Shown here in pieces: positions 1 to 12,894 of a DNA stretch of 64,000 nucleotides (position 1 is the stretch's first letter; every line of letters starts with the position of its first letter). The notes under the pieces are model-generated. The model was not told where the DNA came from, searched no databases, and saw only the letters and a list, made by a program, of their open reading frames with translations. Source of the stretch: Straminergon stramineum (Eukaryota > Streptophyta > Bryopsida > Hypnales > Calliergonaceae); the NCBI GenBank assembly GCA_963920665.1, contig OY987273.1:16556501-16620500 (forward strand), in the 5' to 3' direction. A program made the position numbers and the translations under genes.

Positions 1-129
1 AACAACCCAATCAACTCAAACACGGTTCAAGTAATTAAGAACACTCAAATGAACTTCGTAAAATTCAAGACTTATAAGTTAGGGCAACCCCTAATCACTC
101 AAACCAATCTGATTAAAAAAAAGTAATAC

Positions 130-870
130 AAACACAATCGTTCACGCACCAAGCCGGAAGGGGCGCGTAGATTCCCGAAGGCACTAGATCACCCACTCCA
201 GAAGGGAAACGATTATGAAGAAATGAGCCGTCCGCGCCGCCATTTATGCGGTCGGCGCTTTAGGGTATGCGGACGCTACCGTCCGCATCGGACGGCACGA
301 AGGCGGATGGGCAGATCAGGCGATCCGAAATCGTAGTCCGCTAGATCACACGGTCACTGACAAGAAGCGGACGGAGCAGCGCGGACGCGGACAGGAAATG
401 TAGACGAACTCCGGATAGGCGGAAGGAAAATGTGGATGGCGATTGCGGATGCATAGGCGACGATTGCGGATAGCGACTGCGGAAGGGCGAGCGGACGGAG
501 AGGAAGGTCAAAGGGGAGAGGTAGGCGGGACCGCGGGAGGGAGGTGTTTTTCAATTTCAGAATTGTTACTTGGGCGGTCGGGCGGACGGGAGTGCGAATG
601 GAGAAGAAGGTTAGAGGGGAGAGGTGGGTGGGACTGCAGAAGGAGGTGTTTTTCAATTTCAGAATCTTTACTTGGGCGGATGGGCGAATGGGTGGATAAG
701 TGGTCGAGCGGACGGGCGGTCGGGCGGATAGAGAGAAGCGTGGGAGGGTAGGGGAGAGCTGGGCGGGAGGGAGGGAGAGAGGGAGGAGTTTTTCAATTTC
801 AGAATTGGTGGACGGGCAGACGGGCGGGAGAGGTGTTTTGAACTATGTAGAGATGGGTGGACGAACGGTT
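130..870. repeat. GC-rich block of CGGACGG-type words
   Basis: This block is far richer in G and C than the AT-rich DNA that follows, and is filled with variants of GCGGACGG, GGCGGAC and GGGCGG in plus orientation. The same word returns at 2677-3075 and, as its complement, at 7105-7310 and 11340-11380. Open frames here are by-products of the low-complexity sequence and show no protein family. It may be an end region of a mobile element or a variant satellite; the word is visible, the role is inferred. Confidence 0.6.
545..805 (+). repeat. Imperfect tandem repeat, three copies of a T-rich phrase
   Basis: The phrase GTTTTTCAATTTCAGAAT occurs at 545-562, 648-665 and 788-805 (the first base context varies), about 103 and 140 bases apart. 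Each copy is followed by a GGGCGG/GGCGGACGGG stretch. This is a degenerate tandem duplication inside the GC-rich block. Confidence 0.6.
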
Positions 871-2676
871 TAGCAGGCAGAGCTTATATAACATGGTGAA
901 TTAAGAAAAGTAGAGAAATTATTTTTAATATGTTATGTCATGAGGTCTTAAATTGATACAACTATCAAAAGTGACATCCCAAAGTCTCTTGTTTGAAAAA
1001 TCATTTGACTTGTAAATAAAGAATTCAAATAAGTGTGTAGAGAAATTTTGTTTTACATTGGTGCTTTTGTACAAGTTTGTGATGTCAACAATACTTTTTG
1101 ACTAATAGCAAAAGAAATTTGATGTTAAGATTGTAACAAAAGCCTTCGTGGTTCAATTTATAATATTTATTATTCTTTTTCATGCCTTTCAAGGAAAATA
1201 ATGAATCCCTAAACTCCCAAAGGCCCTACAGGGCTACACTATTATACGAGAGTCTTGTGATATGTGATCTCAATTAAACGATTTATTTCTAAATTTTTGG
1301 TTCAAGATTCTTCACTCAAGAGTTAAATTTTTCAACACGAGATATTGTAAAATGAAATTCATTACTGTCAAAAATCTAAAGTGAAGAAAATGAGAAGCCC
1401 AACAATCTAGTATAGCAAGATGGAAGAAAAGATTTCTTGGGCTTACTTTAAATGCAAATACCATGCACAATGTATGTACTCAAAGTTTTCAAGATGACAA
1501 GATAACTCAATTAACTTTTACACTAGTCTAGTATAAATTCCTATGGTTAAATATGCCCAAAAATCAATTTTTAAAATTTTGGTCTCTTTACATTCGAAAT
1601 GGCAGTTTTGAGTGATATTTGATGGGAAAGAAAGCATGAAGGCTTTAGGGATTCAAGATTTTAGAAAATCCTAGGCCTACATAACTACAAAACTAACATA
1701 AGAAATTCAATCAATATTGTAAATTTATAATTTAAAAGATATGATATTATGAACCTTTCTATATAATTATTTGCAAAAAAGTTTTGAGATGAAACACACT
1801 TGTAATCATTGAAGTATGACCATTTCTAATTTCTTATAATTGAAAACTCATCATATTTGAAGGTCAATCACATTGTACATTACCTAAGCTCTAATAATTT
1901 GGGGTTGTGATCAATTTATGATCGGTTTACAATTTAGGATGCACGAAAGTATACATAGGTATAAGTGTCAAAGTATATATGATATGAATTTTCAATTCAT
2001 TTTGTTGTATAAATGCTTACTTTAATCTTGTCCACAACATTTCACATTACATTAAAATGCTTGAATCATTTTAGCACCATCCCATACATTCGATAAATGT
2101 TATAATAGAATAACAAGATAATATAATTTCTTTTAGTATATTCATAATTTCATATTGGTGTTCTAAACTATGAATACACTTGACAACAAAAATTGAAGAC
2201 ACACTCCAAGTTATAATTGAATGTTCCACATTTATTTAATAGCTCATAATAAAGTGATAATTGAAGTGCTCAATCTTAAGAAAAATTGAAACCTACGTGA
2301 GTAACGTACTCACATGAGTACATGACAAAGTAAGAAAGGTCTACATCTGCATTATATTGTCATGATTGCATTCCAAACTACAAAGGAATCATAGTCTCAT
2401 AGGTAAAACATATTTCACACATCGCATCAATAATTTTGAAAATTTGTGCAATGTTCTAAATTCAATATGTACAATTGAGGGTTGTATAATTCTGATTTTT
2501 TTGGAGGGTCAGGGTTTAGGGTTTAGGGTTTGGACTTTGGAGAGCATGTTTAAATGTGGGCAGGAATATCTGGAATTACCTTTTCTTACATTAATACTAC
2601 ATTGGATACTTCTAGCATTCAAGAGTATTTTTTGTACATGAATCTATCCTTCTCAGAATTCAATGCTTTAGGATTG
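871..2676. other. AT-rich stretch without a recognised gene
   Basis: No family-like reading frame is seen on either strand. The only notable item is a short telomere-like run near the end. The short open frame at 2366-2641 has no features of a protein family and spans that run. Confidence 0.6.
2511..2533 (+). repeat. Interstitial plant telomere-like repeat (AGGGTTT)3
   Basis: Three perfect units of the plant-type telomere heptamer stand in a row. Similar degenerate runs occur at 22625-22653, 27348-27371 and 41503-41520. They support a plant-lineage origin but are too short to mark a real telomere. Confidence 0.7.
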
Positions 2677-3075
2677 CCGGCGGACTGATGTCAGGTGGGC
2701 TCCAAAGTGAGGTAAACAGTGTTGGATATCATTGGTCAGCAACGGAGGACGGCCTAAGCGGACGGCCAGGTGCGAGGTCCGTCGGCGATGGTGGACGGCC
2801 AAGTGCGGGGCCGGTCGGGGATGGCGGACGGCCTGAGTGGACAGGATGGTCCGGGGGCAGCCCACAGTTCCGATTGGTGGACGGGAGGTCCGGTCGCGGT
2901 TCAGAGCAGATGGACAGTTGCCCGTCCGCCACCAAAGCGGGCGGACAGGTGCCCGTCTGCCAATCCCAAAGGTCGCCCCGTGTCCGCCGCGGTGGACGGC
3001 AAGTCCGGGTTCGCTTCGGGGCGGACGTTTTTTAGGTTTGGTGGCGGACGGGTATATGGGGGGACGGTCTCCTCA
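2677..3075. repeat. CGGACGG-rich left flank of the RING-H2 gene
   Basis: The words GGCGGACGGCC, GTGGACGGCC and GGGCGGACAGG recur about every 30 to 50 bases, mostly in plus orientation, and stop about 200 bases before the gene that starts at 3285. The complementary words lie beyond its 3' end at 7105-7310. Such arrays resemble subterminal transposase-binding repeats. No terminal inverted repeat or target duplication was found, so the element boundary is open. Confidence 0.5.
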
Positions 3076-3284
3076 TTTGCTCTCACTTCTACTCTCCTTT
3101 GGTGCTAGGTTGGATGTGCTACTACTGCTTTATGTGTTAGTTGCTCCTACAGGGTGGAGAGTGGAGGTCCTTGAGCTTTTGTTACTATTGCTGATTTATG
3201 CTGTTACTTATTTACACACATCTCACGGTACTCACGTGCCATGGTACTATTTTTTGAAGGGCTCAAAAATTCAAATCATATATC

Positions 3285-6200
3285 ATGGCGGATCAAGGTG
3301 TTCCTACCAACAACGGGAGGACTTCAGGAGGTGAAAAAAAAAGAGGGACTAAAGCGAAGGGGGCCCCTCGTGGGCTTGATTATGAGATTTTAGATGACCC
3401 AAACATCAAAGCGGAGAGCGGTTGGGAGGAGGAGGAAGGGGAATATTGGACCTTCAAAACATGCAAGTATGTTAAAATGTACCACATTGACAAGTTGTGG
3501 CCTCGGGATTGCCACGTGGTGCATACACATGGTTTTTGTTATAAGCCACGTAATTGCAACAATAAAAATTTTGTGCATCGATCGGAGGAGGTGTGGCGGA
3601 CACTATTTGGGGACAAGCCAAGGAATAAGGGATGCATAAATTATAGTGTGGCGTCCATGGTGTATGCAGAACTCATTTTAAACTACAAGGTAGATTGGAG
3701 CACTTATCCATCCAAGGTGGATTCTCCACTTTTATTGCAACCCAATCAAAAAGACATTCCCGATTTGTACGATTCTCAGGTAGAACCAAGTGAACCAACG
3801 AAGACCCCAAAAGTATTAAAAAATACTACAACGCGTACAACAAAGGTCTCCGAGGTTTTAGGTGATGTAGTACAATTAAGGCCTGCAGAAGTGGCACAAC
3901 CTTGCACGGAAGTGAGCAATGTCTCCTCGGGAGGTGTCGATGGAGAGGTTTTTGTAACTCCTCCAACGTGCTTCACATCCACACCGAATGTGATAACATT
4001 GGGTGAACAAAGCATGGCTCCAAGCAAGGAAACTACAACGAATGAAACAACCTTGGGTGGTGTAGACTTGGTTGCAAACAAGGAAACATTGGTAGAAGAA
4101 CGTGGGTCACCTTTTTCGCCAAATGGAGAGGTCAGTGAGGAACAACTTGCAAGGACCAATGCTAGAATTCAGGGTTACATAGATAGTAAAGCTCTTGAGA
4201 GCTTGGTCAAATATGCAACTCTGATTTCTCAACTGCCAACGACGCCAAGGCGAAGCCAAACATTGAGCCCAATTCGAATGTTGAGTCCACATCAAAACGT
4301 AAGCCCAAGTCGAAGGTTGAGCCCAAGACAAATATTAAGCGCAAGAACTAAAGGGCATCCACATTTGGCAACTTTAAGCTCGGCTCAATTGGAGATTCTT
4401 TATTCCATACCCACCGCCAATCAATTGGAAAAGCTGTTAGAATGTTGTAGTCATTGGCGAGTACTAGCAAAACAACATTTTCATTCTAATCTTGAAAATG
4501 AGGCAGGCAGTTCTAGTCAGCCCGTAGGAAAAGGTGGCTGGGGTACTATTTCGCAAACCGCATACAGATTGAGATCTTCAGTTGAAATGGTAGCTGAAAT
4601 TACTCTTTGGGTTAGGGACGTGGCAGAGGAATTTTCCAAAATGGCACCTGAATTGTTGACTGGTGCCTTGGCTTTTTGCAATTTCACTGAGAAAGTGGCA
4701 CCAATTCTTGAAGGTGGCGTGATGAACTTATAAAGTTTGATGGTCTTAGAGGAAGACATTCATCGGTTGAAGATGAAGTGTGAGGACTTGGAAATGAAGC
4801 TACAGTTGTTGCAGAAAAACATGGAGCAGGAACGTTGTAATAAGGTGGTTCAAAGAAAGCGCATCGAAGAATTGGAGCTTGAAGTACAAGAGTTGAAGAG
4901 GGGTAGGCCTACCATGGACTCCGTGATCATTCCATTTGTGCAAGAAAGTCAAGAGAGCGATCAACTCTCTCTTCCTTTTGAGAAGGCATAAGCGGTGGAG
5001 ACGTCCATCATCTTGAATTTGGATGAGGTTGGGAATGACAAGAAATGTGAAGAAGCAATACGGACCATCATTCCTAATGTTTCCCTTACATTGCAGGATG
5101 CTTCGACACAAACGAAGGGTAGTGAGGTGGAGGAGCTACAATTGAAATTAGATGAAGCAATTCAAGAGAAAATCCTTGTTGAGGTGGAGTTGGACCGATT
5201 TCAAAGAATCATGGGCATGGAGGAATGCATGCCGAAGAGCGGATTAGAGTCTCGATGGTTGGCATGGGTACAAAAACTCCAAGACAAACCCTCTGTAGTA
5301 TCTCGAGCAATGAAAGGGCTTATGAAATTGGCAATGAAGTCGGATGAAGAATGCAATGCTGTGGAGACCTCTTTGCTTCGGTTCAAGAAAGTGTTTGATG
5401 AACCTCCAAGGGGTTCCACCAAAATTACATGTTGGGGGGACATGGATGATATGTTTGAGCGGTTGAACCACGCAAAGAAGGACAATGTTGCACACATCGA
5501 TTGGGCCTTGGAAGTAGAGGAAGGGTGGGTCCCTTACAATATGCTTTCAACGCACATCAAGGAGAAAGAGAAGACAGTAGTGCATGCTTGCGATCCAGCC
5601 CCAAGAATCTTGAAGAGTCATTGTAGCCTTTGCCAAGGTCCTTTTGGCCTTGAAGGAGCCCTAACCATGGGCCAATGTCACCACACTTTTCACGTGACAT
5701 GCATCGTGAAAGCATCACTCATTCGTTCGGTTTGTGCCGAGTGTCGTTCTCCTTTGAGCCCTCGGTTCTATGAAATGCTTGGGATCTTGGAAGATATGCC
5801 CCCCAGCCACGAATACAACCGATGGACCCCTCCTCTTGATCAAGGGCCATACCAGTTCCAAAATTTCTCGCATTGGGGGCGACCTCTCACGTGGGATTCA
5901 ACTGAATGCCGACATGGATTGTATGAGGAGTTTGGAGAGCCAGTGGATCCTTTCATGTGGATGACCGTTAATAGATAGGTGGAGTTGCGGGCCCGGGGTA
6001 TTGAAGATGGCGAGGCTCGTGAATTGTTTTGTTGCAACATGGGGGGGCCATTGGAGTGTGCAACACAAGAAGTTTTTTCAGTTTCTCGACAAAGAAGTGC
6101 GAAAAGGGCCCAAAAAAACTTGGATAGAGGTGGAGCATGCTCAAGAGTTCAATGAACAATACAGGGCTTATAATCACACTTTCATTGGTAGGGCCCTTTT

Positions 6201-6675
6201 CTTGTCAAAGTTGGAAGAAGCTGCTAAAGCTCGTGCTCTTGTTGAAATAGATGGGGAAACAACTACAGGGCATTCATTTGTGGAGGTAGCTAGGGCATTT
6301 GACAAGAGGATAGGTGACATTATAGCAAAATGGAGGGGGTTTCTATTGGCCAATTTTCGACCAATAGGGTTACCCATCAAAGCTGATGATGAACAAGTCA
6401 ATGTGTTTGTAGATCGAGTGGATGTTGCGTTGAGGGCCTTGAAGGTTGAAGAAGTAGATTTGTCTCCAAAGCGAAGCTCAAAATGGAAGAGAGAGGATGA
6501 CGATGACGATGACCACTCTCTTGAAACCAAACGACAATTTACAGCGGTGGACATAGAGGTTAGATCCGGAGGAGGTGTTGTCTATAGTCTTGGGTCAAAT
6601 ACTCGACGAATGAGTGCAAGACTTTTGGCTAAGGAGGGGCCATCTCACGATTTAGGAGAGGGTAGTGGTTCTTAA
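3285..6675 (+). pseudogene. Broken long gene with coiled coil and RING-H2 finger
   Basis: I do not recognise the whole protein. From 3285 one frame runs on through in-frame TAA at 4731, TAA at 4989 and TAG at 5976, then shifts by one base at a run of seven G near 6040 and continues to the stop at 6675. All three stops can be Gln or Trp codons after a transition. Visible parts, in order: a charged N-terminus; a Cys/His-rich stretch (TCKYVKMYHIDKLWPRDC); a Ser/Thr-rich region with repeated L/V-S-P motifs near 4260-4340; a coiled coil at about 4740-4950; a RING-H2 finger at about 5615-5750 with spacing C-x2-C, C-x-H-x2-H-x2-C, C-x2-C; and an acidic tail (EDDDDDDHS). RING-H2 domains usually act as ubiquitin E3 ligases. 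It precedes the hAT gene in the same direction and may be its accessory gene. Confidence 0.55.
5615..5750 (+). other. RING-H2 zinc finger within the broken gene
   Basis: The translated stretch holds CSLC, then QCHHTFHVTC, then CAEC. The zinc ligands follow the RING-H2 order C-x2-C-xn-C-x-H-x2-H-x2-C-xn-C-x2-C with none missing. The finger lies between two decay stops (4989 and 5976), so it is intact although the gene is broken. Confidence 0.65.
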
Positions 6676-6846
6676 GTATAAGAGAGGCTTTCCTTATTTT
6701 ATTATGTTTAAATGTTTAATAGTATAGAAGTATATCGGTGAGTGTGGCTTGAATGTTCTAAGGGTTGAGTACTACTAGTAATTCATTGTACTCATGATGA
6801 ATTTTGATTTGTTTTGAAGTTCTTTATATATCCAAATATGAAATAT

Positions 6847-6848
<2 letters not shown>

Positions 6849-6884
<36 letters not shown>
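6849..6884. repeat. (AT)18 microsatellite
   Basis: An uninterrupted run of AT dinucleotides follows the 3' end of the RING-H2 gene. Confidence 0.95.
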
Positions 6885-6886
<2 letters not shown>

Positions 6887-7104
6887 TTGAATTAATCATT
6901 TGTTTTGCTTTCTTTTAAGTTCATGCTATGGTGATTTATGAAGGACAACTTTTTGTGAAGTATGTTTTTTTCATGCTCATCTAGAAATTTTAAATTATAA
7001 GACCCTTTGATAAAACCATAATTTTTAAAAATCTCCTCATTGGCTCATTCCATCCATAAATCCCTATTTTGTCCCACATCTCTTGAAGCATTGAACATTT
7101 GAAC

Positions 7105-7310
7105 AATTGAACATGACCTACCCCGCCCGTCTGCTTGACCGCCTGTCTGCCTTAAACCACCTGTCCACCCGACCTCCCGTTCGCCCGTCCGCATGTCTTT
7201 GCATCACTCCATCCGCTTGTCTGCATTGTCTGTCTGCCCGATCCTCATGGGCCCGACCGCCTGTCCGCTGGACCGTCCGTCCGCTGCGCAATTAGGTGAC
7301 GGCGGATAGT
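7105..7310. repeat. CCGTCCG-rich flank, inverted relative to 2677-3075
   Basis: The words CCGCCCGTCTG, CCGTCCG and CCGCCTGTC recur here. They are the complement of the CGGACGG words at 2677-3075, so the RING-H2 gene sits between inverted arrays. Several differ only by C-to-T changes (GTCTGC for GTCCGC). The array ends about 280 bases before the hAT gene. Confidence 0.5.
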
Positions 7311-7589
7311 ATGTTCTGTGGATTCAAAAATGGTCTCCAATGGTCAGGCAAGTTTGGGAGACTATAATTGTAGGAAAGAAGTCATTTGAGAGCACTCTTG
7401 AAAACTGAACGCTAAGATTTCCAAGGGCTAGGAGCTGCAATTTTTGTGTCCCTTGCTTGGTAATGAATAGTTCTGTGGACGGGAGGGCCTTGATTTTTAA
7501 GGCTTTGTGTATTCATTTTTTATTATATTTGAACATTGTTCATTTGGTCTTCACATTTTGAATTTGATTCCAATATACGGAATTAAAAT

Positions 7590-10500
7590 TTGTGCCTTGC
7601 CACTATGAGCAAGGATTGGTCTGGTTGGTATGGTACCCCATCAACCAGTAAGGTAAAGTGCAAGGCTTGCAACTCGGTGTTTGCGAAGAAGATAAGCCGT
7701 ATGTTGAGCCATTTAGGATATGAAGGCCCATCAGGTGTTCGTGATACAGGAGTGAGTCTTTGTTCGCAATTGACGCCGGATGTTCGAATCCTATTTCTTC
7801 GATCTAATGGGGCATTCCCGCAGAGACCGATCATTGACAATGTAGATGTTAGTAGCATGCGTATGGTCGAGAGGGATTTTTCAAATGAGAGGGATATGGC
7901 GCGTTCTACTCAAGAAGACTCATGTGCAGCACCGGAAGTATTTGTTGGTGTAGGATCCAAAGTAAACCGAACTACAAAAACATCCAGTGATCGTGACACT
8001 CCAAGGGCATCTGGTAGTAGACCTCAAAGACAGAGTAGTCTAGTCGATGGCTTTGATTCCGCAGCAAAACGTAATTTGAATGTAGTGTGGGCCAATTTCT
8101 TTTATGCGGCAAACATACCATTTGCCGTAGCTCGAAATCCGGCATTTAAAGAAGTAGTGAAAAAAACAGCCGAGTACCATGGGCCCTACGCTCCACCATC
8201 ATATCATGATTTACGCCATAAATTGCTTGACCAAGCAAAGACCGACATCAAAACAAAGCTTCATAGTCGAACCAAAGATAGCATTTGGAAGTTTGGAGCA
8301 ATATTGTCTATAGATGGATGGAGCTCAGGTGAGCAATTTTTAGGATCGGTGGATACAAGTGGAATCGAAAAGAATGCTCTTTTTTTGGCCTCTGTCTTGG
8401 AAAAGTTCATAGAACAAGTAGGCCCCACAAATGTTCTGCAAGTGACAACAAACAACGCTCCTGTAAATCCGGCAGCATGGAATATGGTGTCGAGTCAATA
8501 TACGCACATTTTCTTTCAAGGTTGAGTGGTGCACGCCTTGAATTTGTTGCTTCAAGATTGGAGGAAGCAAGAATGGTTGAAGGAGCTAGTGGAAAAGGCC
8601 CAAACCATTGTGAAGTTCTTCAGATTGCGGCATATGCCGCTAGCTATATTTCAAAAGCACGAAACGAAGAATAGCTTATTGATGTCGGTGAAAACAAGAT
8701 TTGCCTCCAATTTCTTCATGATTTCTCATTTGTTGAAGGTCAAGACTGGATTGCAACAAAGTGTGGTGGATCCATAATAGGTAGAATATGTGCTCAAGTT
8801 ACGGGACACGAGGAACGCAAAATCTCGTACGGAGTCTCGGGAGGTGAAGAAGACAATTTTAGATGAGCATTTTTGGGCCCGTGCCACTAATTTCCAAGAA
8901 TTGATCACTCTTGTGGTGTTTGGTCTATGTGATTTGGATGTGAAGACACCATGCATGGGCAAGGTGTTGCACATCATGAGGAATTTAGAGAAGCATGTCT
9001 TCTCTTTACGAAAAGAGCCCTTTGGTTTGTCCTTGGACTTAGCCATTCCTATCGATAAGGCGTTTGGTAAGCGACCGGAAATGGTAGAGACCGATCTACA
9101 TTATGCAAGAGCTCTTTTGAACCCTTACCTTCTTCACGATAAAGAACTAGTTAACGATCAAGATGCAACAGATGCATGCAAGCGCATTATCAGGAAAATA
9201 TGTCAACCAGGAACTTATCTTAATGTAGTGAAGGAATTTGTAGCATTTCGACACCGAGATCCTCCATTCCACGACATGTTGGATTTGGCTGAGCAGAAAT
9301 TGTCGGCACATACTTGGTGGGATTTTGAAGGTGCATGTGGCAAGCTCATTGCTCCAATTGCAAAGAGGATTTTGGCGCAACTGGTGTCATCATCTTCATG
9401 TGAACAAAATTGGAGTAGCTACTCTTTTGTTCACAACAAATCCCGAAACAAGTTGAGGCCACAGAGAGCAGCCGATTTGCTGTATGTATACACCAATTCC
9501 AAAGTCATAGCCGCATCGAAGGAGAAGGATGAAAAGAAGTGGTACCATGACAACTTGGAGTCCGAAGATTCAGAAGGGCCTATCTCGGAAGACGAGGATG
9601 ATGAATCTGTATCTGATGATAGAGATGTTGTGAATTATGATATGCACAATTCTGACGAAGAAATGTTTGAGACTCTTAATCAAAACAATGAAGACTTCGG
9701 AGTCACAGATGGAGACATGTATGAGTTTCGATCAAATGAAGATGATTGCAGGCTTGATGATGATGTACCTTCGATAGCTAGATTTGTGGATGGAACCGGA
9801 TTCATGAGTAGCAAAAATCTTCTACCAAACGTGGAGGATACGTATGTAGAGATAAGGGCGACCAATAGGACAATGGTTGTGAATGATGGGAGTCTTGAAA
9901 AGGATGAAGTGATTCCCATTTCCGATGCTCCATCCCTGATAATGGTGGTAGAAAAAAATGACCAACATGAAGACAAAGGAGGATGTGAGGTGAACGTTGA
10001 AATGAATGTGTCCAATGGAATTGTTGCGTCAATAGTGGTATCGGCAAGCAAGAAATGTGGGGAAGCAAATATTGGAAATGCCAAACCACAGAAAGTATAA
10101 GACAATGTTGAAGCACGTTCAATGGAGTAAGGCAACCCAATTTTTGTCAACAATGGTGTTGGCAAAATGCACCTCATGGAAGATTCTCCCGAATCACCAC
10201 GTAACACTCCTCCATGTGCACTATTTAAAAGCGATGCCACGACATTGGATGGTTCAAGGATATCACGACTTGGAAAAAGACATTTGTCTCCTACGAAAGA
10301 GATGAGTTCCGGAGGCAATCCAAGTCGAACCATTTTATCATGTACCGATGATGAGGATAAGGATGAGACATTGGCTTCAATGTTTATTCAACATCGGGGC
10401 CATCCACCACGCCATTCCTTGAAATCATTAGGCCACACATCGCAGTCTTTGAATGCAATGCAGTTAATTATTCAAGGAGCGCCAAAAGCAGAGATATCAC

Positions 10501-10805
10501 AAGGTGAAGACTCCATTAAAGCTCGTAAAAAAAGAGTAATGCAACCCTTTGCTACCTCTCCAAGCAAGAGATTGAATGTGGGTAGAACCCCACTTGATAC
10601 CTATCAAGTTTCTTTAAAGAAGAAAATGAAAACAATCCCTAGCCTTAAGGAAGGCATTCGTAAGGCTATATTAAGAGCCAAAATGGAGAAGAAGACCGGT
10701 AGATCAATGAGATCATTAACATCTATCCAAGTACAGAAAGGAGTGAAAATTGTATAATCTTCATCAAATGACATGGAAGAGACATCTAGCGATGAAGACG
10801 ACTGA
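7590..10805 (+). pseudogene. hAT-superfamily transposase, decayed by in-frame stops
   Basis: One frame (about 1,070 codons) runs from 7590 to 10805 with no shift, broken by TGA at 8523, TAA 8775, TAG 8778, TAA 10098, TAA 10128 and TAA 10755. Domains in order: an N-terminal BED-like zinc finger (VKCKACNSVFAKKISRMLSH); a DUF659-type core with the first catalytic Asp in IDGWSS; TTNNAPVN where hAT enzymes normally have a second Asp (TDNA); the VVHALNL segment, whose preceding Cys/Trp codon is now the TGA at 8523; and a C-terminal hAT dimerisation region (SSSSCEQNWSSYSFVHNKSR then RPQRAADLLYVYTN). After 9540 comes an unusually long acidic, then basic, extension. The enzyme family cuts and pastes DNA in the nucleus. 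With stops and the Asp-to-Asn change this copy should be inactive. No clear terminal inverted repeats were found. Confidence 0.9.
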
Positions 10806-11395
10806 TGGAGAACTAGATGTGAGAGTAGCGGGGCTGAGGTGAAAGGAAATAGTAATTACAAGCCTTAGAGATTCAAGGGATGTAGGCTTAGGTGTTTAGG
10901 TGCTTATGATACATTGAGCATGTAATGGCAATTGATTGTCTGAAGCTTCCATTGTAGTTGGAGTTTGCTTATTGATGTTGAAAATATGATTATTTTTTTT
11001 TGAATTGCAAAACCAAGAAGAAGTCCCCCCAAAATTGATTGTGTTCTTCTTTCTTTGTATGAAGCATGATACATTGCAAGATACATATAGAATGCAACAA
11101 TTTTGACTTCATGATTGTCATAGAATCATAGATTTGGTAATTTTCAAGGTGAAGAGAATTTTGAATTTTTTCTTTAATCCTTTCCCTTGATAATTCATAA
11201 TTGCAATTATAGTGTACAATTTCTTTGGTTGATTACACTACAAAGGATAGTCCATAACTCCATATGTTATTGTAAAAAGCATTCAAGGAATCAAAGTTTA
11301 CTTGAAGGAGTTGAAGCTTTGTATTAAATAACTAGCCACTAGTCGTCCACATGCCCGTCCGCATTTACCCAAGGTAAATTTGCAGAGAGTGTTTT
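10806..11395. other. AT-rich 3' flank of the hAT gene
   Basis: No gene is seen here. At 11340-11380 a short CGTCC/CCGTCCGC cluster appears, and GGACGGCTGGACG at about 11428-11440 has the opposite orientation. These may mark the right end of the hAT element, inserted near the 3' end of the minus-strand gene that follows. Confidence 0.4.
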
Positions 11396-12894
11396 TTACC
11401 CCCTGGAGAGGCAACATCCATAGGGGCTGGACGGCTGGACGTTTGATTTTTGGACGCGATTTTGCCCAGAACGCTCACTTTCGTCAACCCTAGACCATGG
11501 TATAGCCTTACAACACACAAATCCAATCATAATAGAAATCAACACACAATAGCATGACTCATCAGATGTGTCAATCTTATGAGTTGAAGTCTCTTTAGAT
11601 TCAGTCATGGAATCAGAAGTCTTGGACGAGTCTGAAGATTCTCTACCCTCAGAGACAAACCCATCTATAAACTGCAAGACATTTAGAGCATAAGTGTCTC
11701 TATGGCGTTTTGGTTCAGAGCAACCAAAATCCACAAAGGCCGTTGCCATCTGTTGAGCATAAACTAGAAGGTCAAAAGGCTTCTCCAAACTAATGAAAAT
11801 ACTTTGTTCCTTAAGCTTTACATTTGTTAACATCAATCCTCAATGACTACAAACCAATATGATACCATACTAGAAGGTGACAAATTGAAAGTCACCCTGT
11901 AAAGACAGAATTTAAAAAGTGCCAACTTACTTATTGAATTTTCCCTTCCGAGTGAATTTCTGAGGTACAACGGGCATATCATCCATATCTTGTAAGACCA
12001 AAGCTATTGGTGGTGGTTGGGTCACCACTAAGGTCAGAGTGGACTTCCTTATCGGTTTGAGGATGGCGTCAAAAATGTCCTTGTTCTCTTCCAAAGCCAC
12101 AATGTGAAGGCCTGTTCCATGACAAGCAGTAATTGATGCACTTGAAGGCAAGGGAAAAAAAATTTAGTTCAATGACTCCTTCTATAAATGAGATTTGGAA
12201 TACAAAACATTTCAATTCAACCTTGACTTGTAGATGTGGTGCAATCCAAAACCAAATCCCCTTCAATGCTCATAGCTTCAAGTAGGATTTGGAAGAATCA
12301 AGGGTCTTTTTGCGAGCACCCCGCCATGGCTTTCCACCATTCATTGCTATGTCATTTGGATGTGTGTAATTCATGAGCATGTCGTCTCGAGCAATGTCCA
12401 CACCAACTTTCTTCATCATCGTTGTGCGTCTAAATGAGAAATCAAATTCCCCTTCCGCACCAAAGTCCTTCACCACAAGGGTGATTCCAAACTTCTAAGT
12501 CTACAAGCATCGAAGAGAAGTATACAATCATCAGGAATGCAAAGAGTGTAGTGCAATATGAACTAGTTGTAAAAGTTGTAGAGGTCCAAAGGAATTTACC
12601 GTTTTGGAATTGTTTATAGCCAAAGTCAAGTACATGCAACTCATGCCCATCCACTCCTTCAGCATTTGGTATGTCTCACACAATTCAACAATGTCGGACA
12701 TTGCTTTGGCGTTAGACGAGTGAAACAATATGATGCATCCATGATCTTGTAGGTGCTTCAAGGCAATACTAAATGCCGATTAAAGAGCCACATCTTTCAA
12801 ATCTTCATTCCATTTTGACACCTCCCGTGGTAGAGAAGACAGCATTGCCATGGGCAAGTTCTCCAAGAAGTCAAAAAACACGATGTCCACCCTT

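Noticed and set aside
354..751. Open frames in the first GC-rich block
   Set aside because: They follow from CGGACGG-type repeats on both strands and encode repetitive Arg/Gly-rich or Pro-rich text only.
2511..2533. CAGGG at the telomere-like run as the left terminal repeat of the hAT element
   Set aside because: No matching end was found near 11.3-11.5 kb and no 8-bp duplication could be placed.
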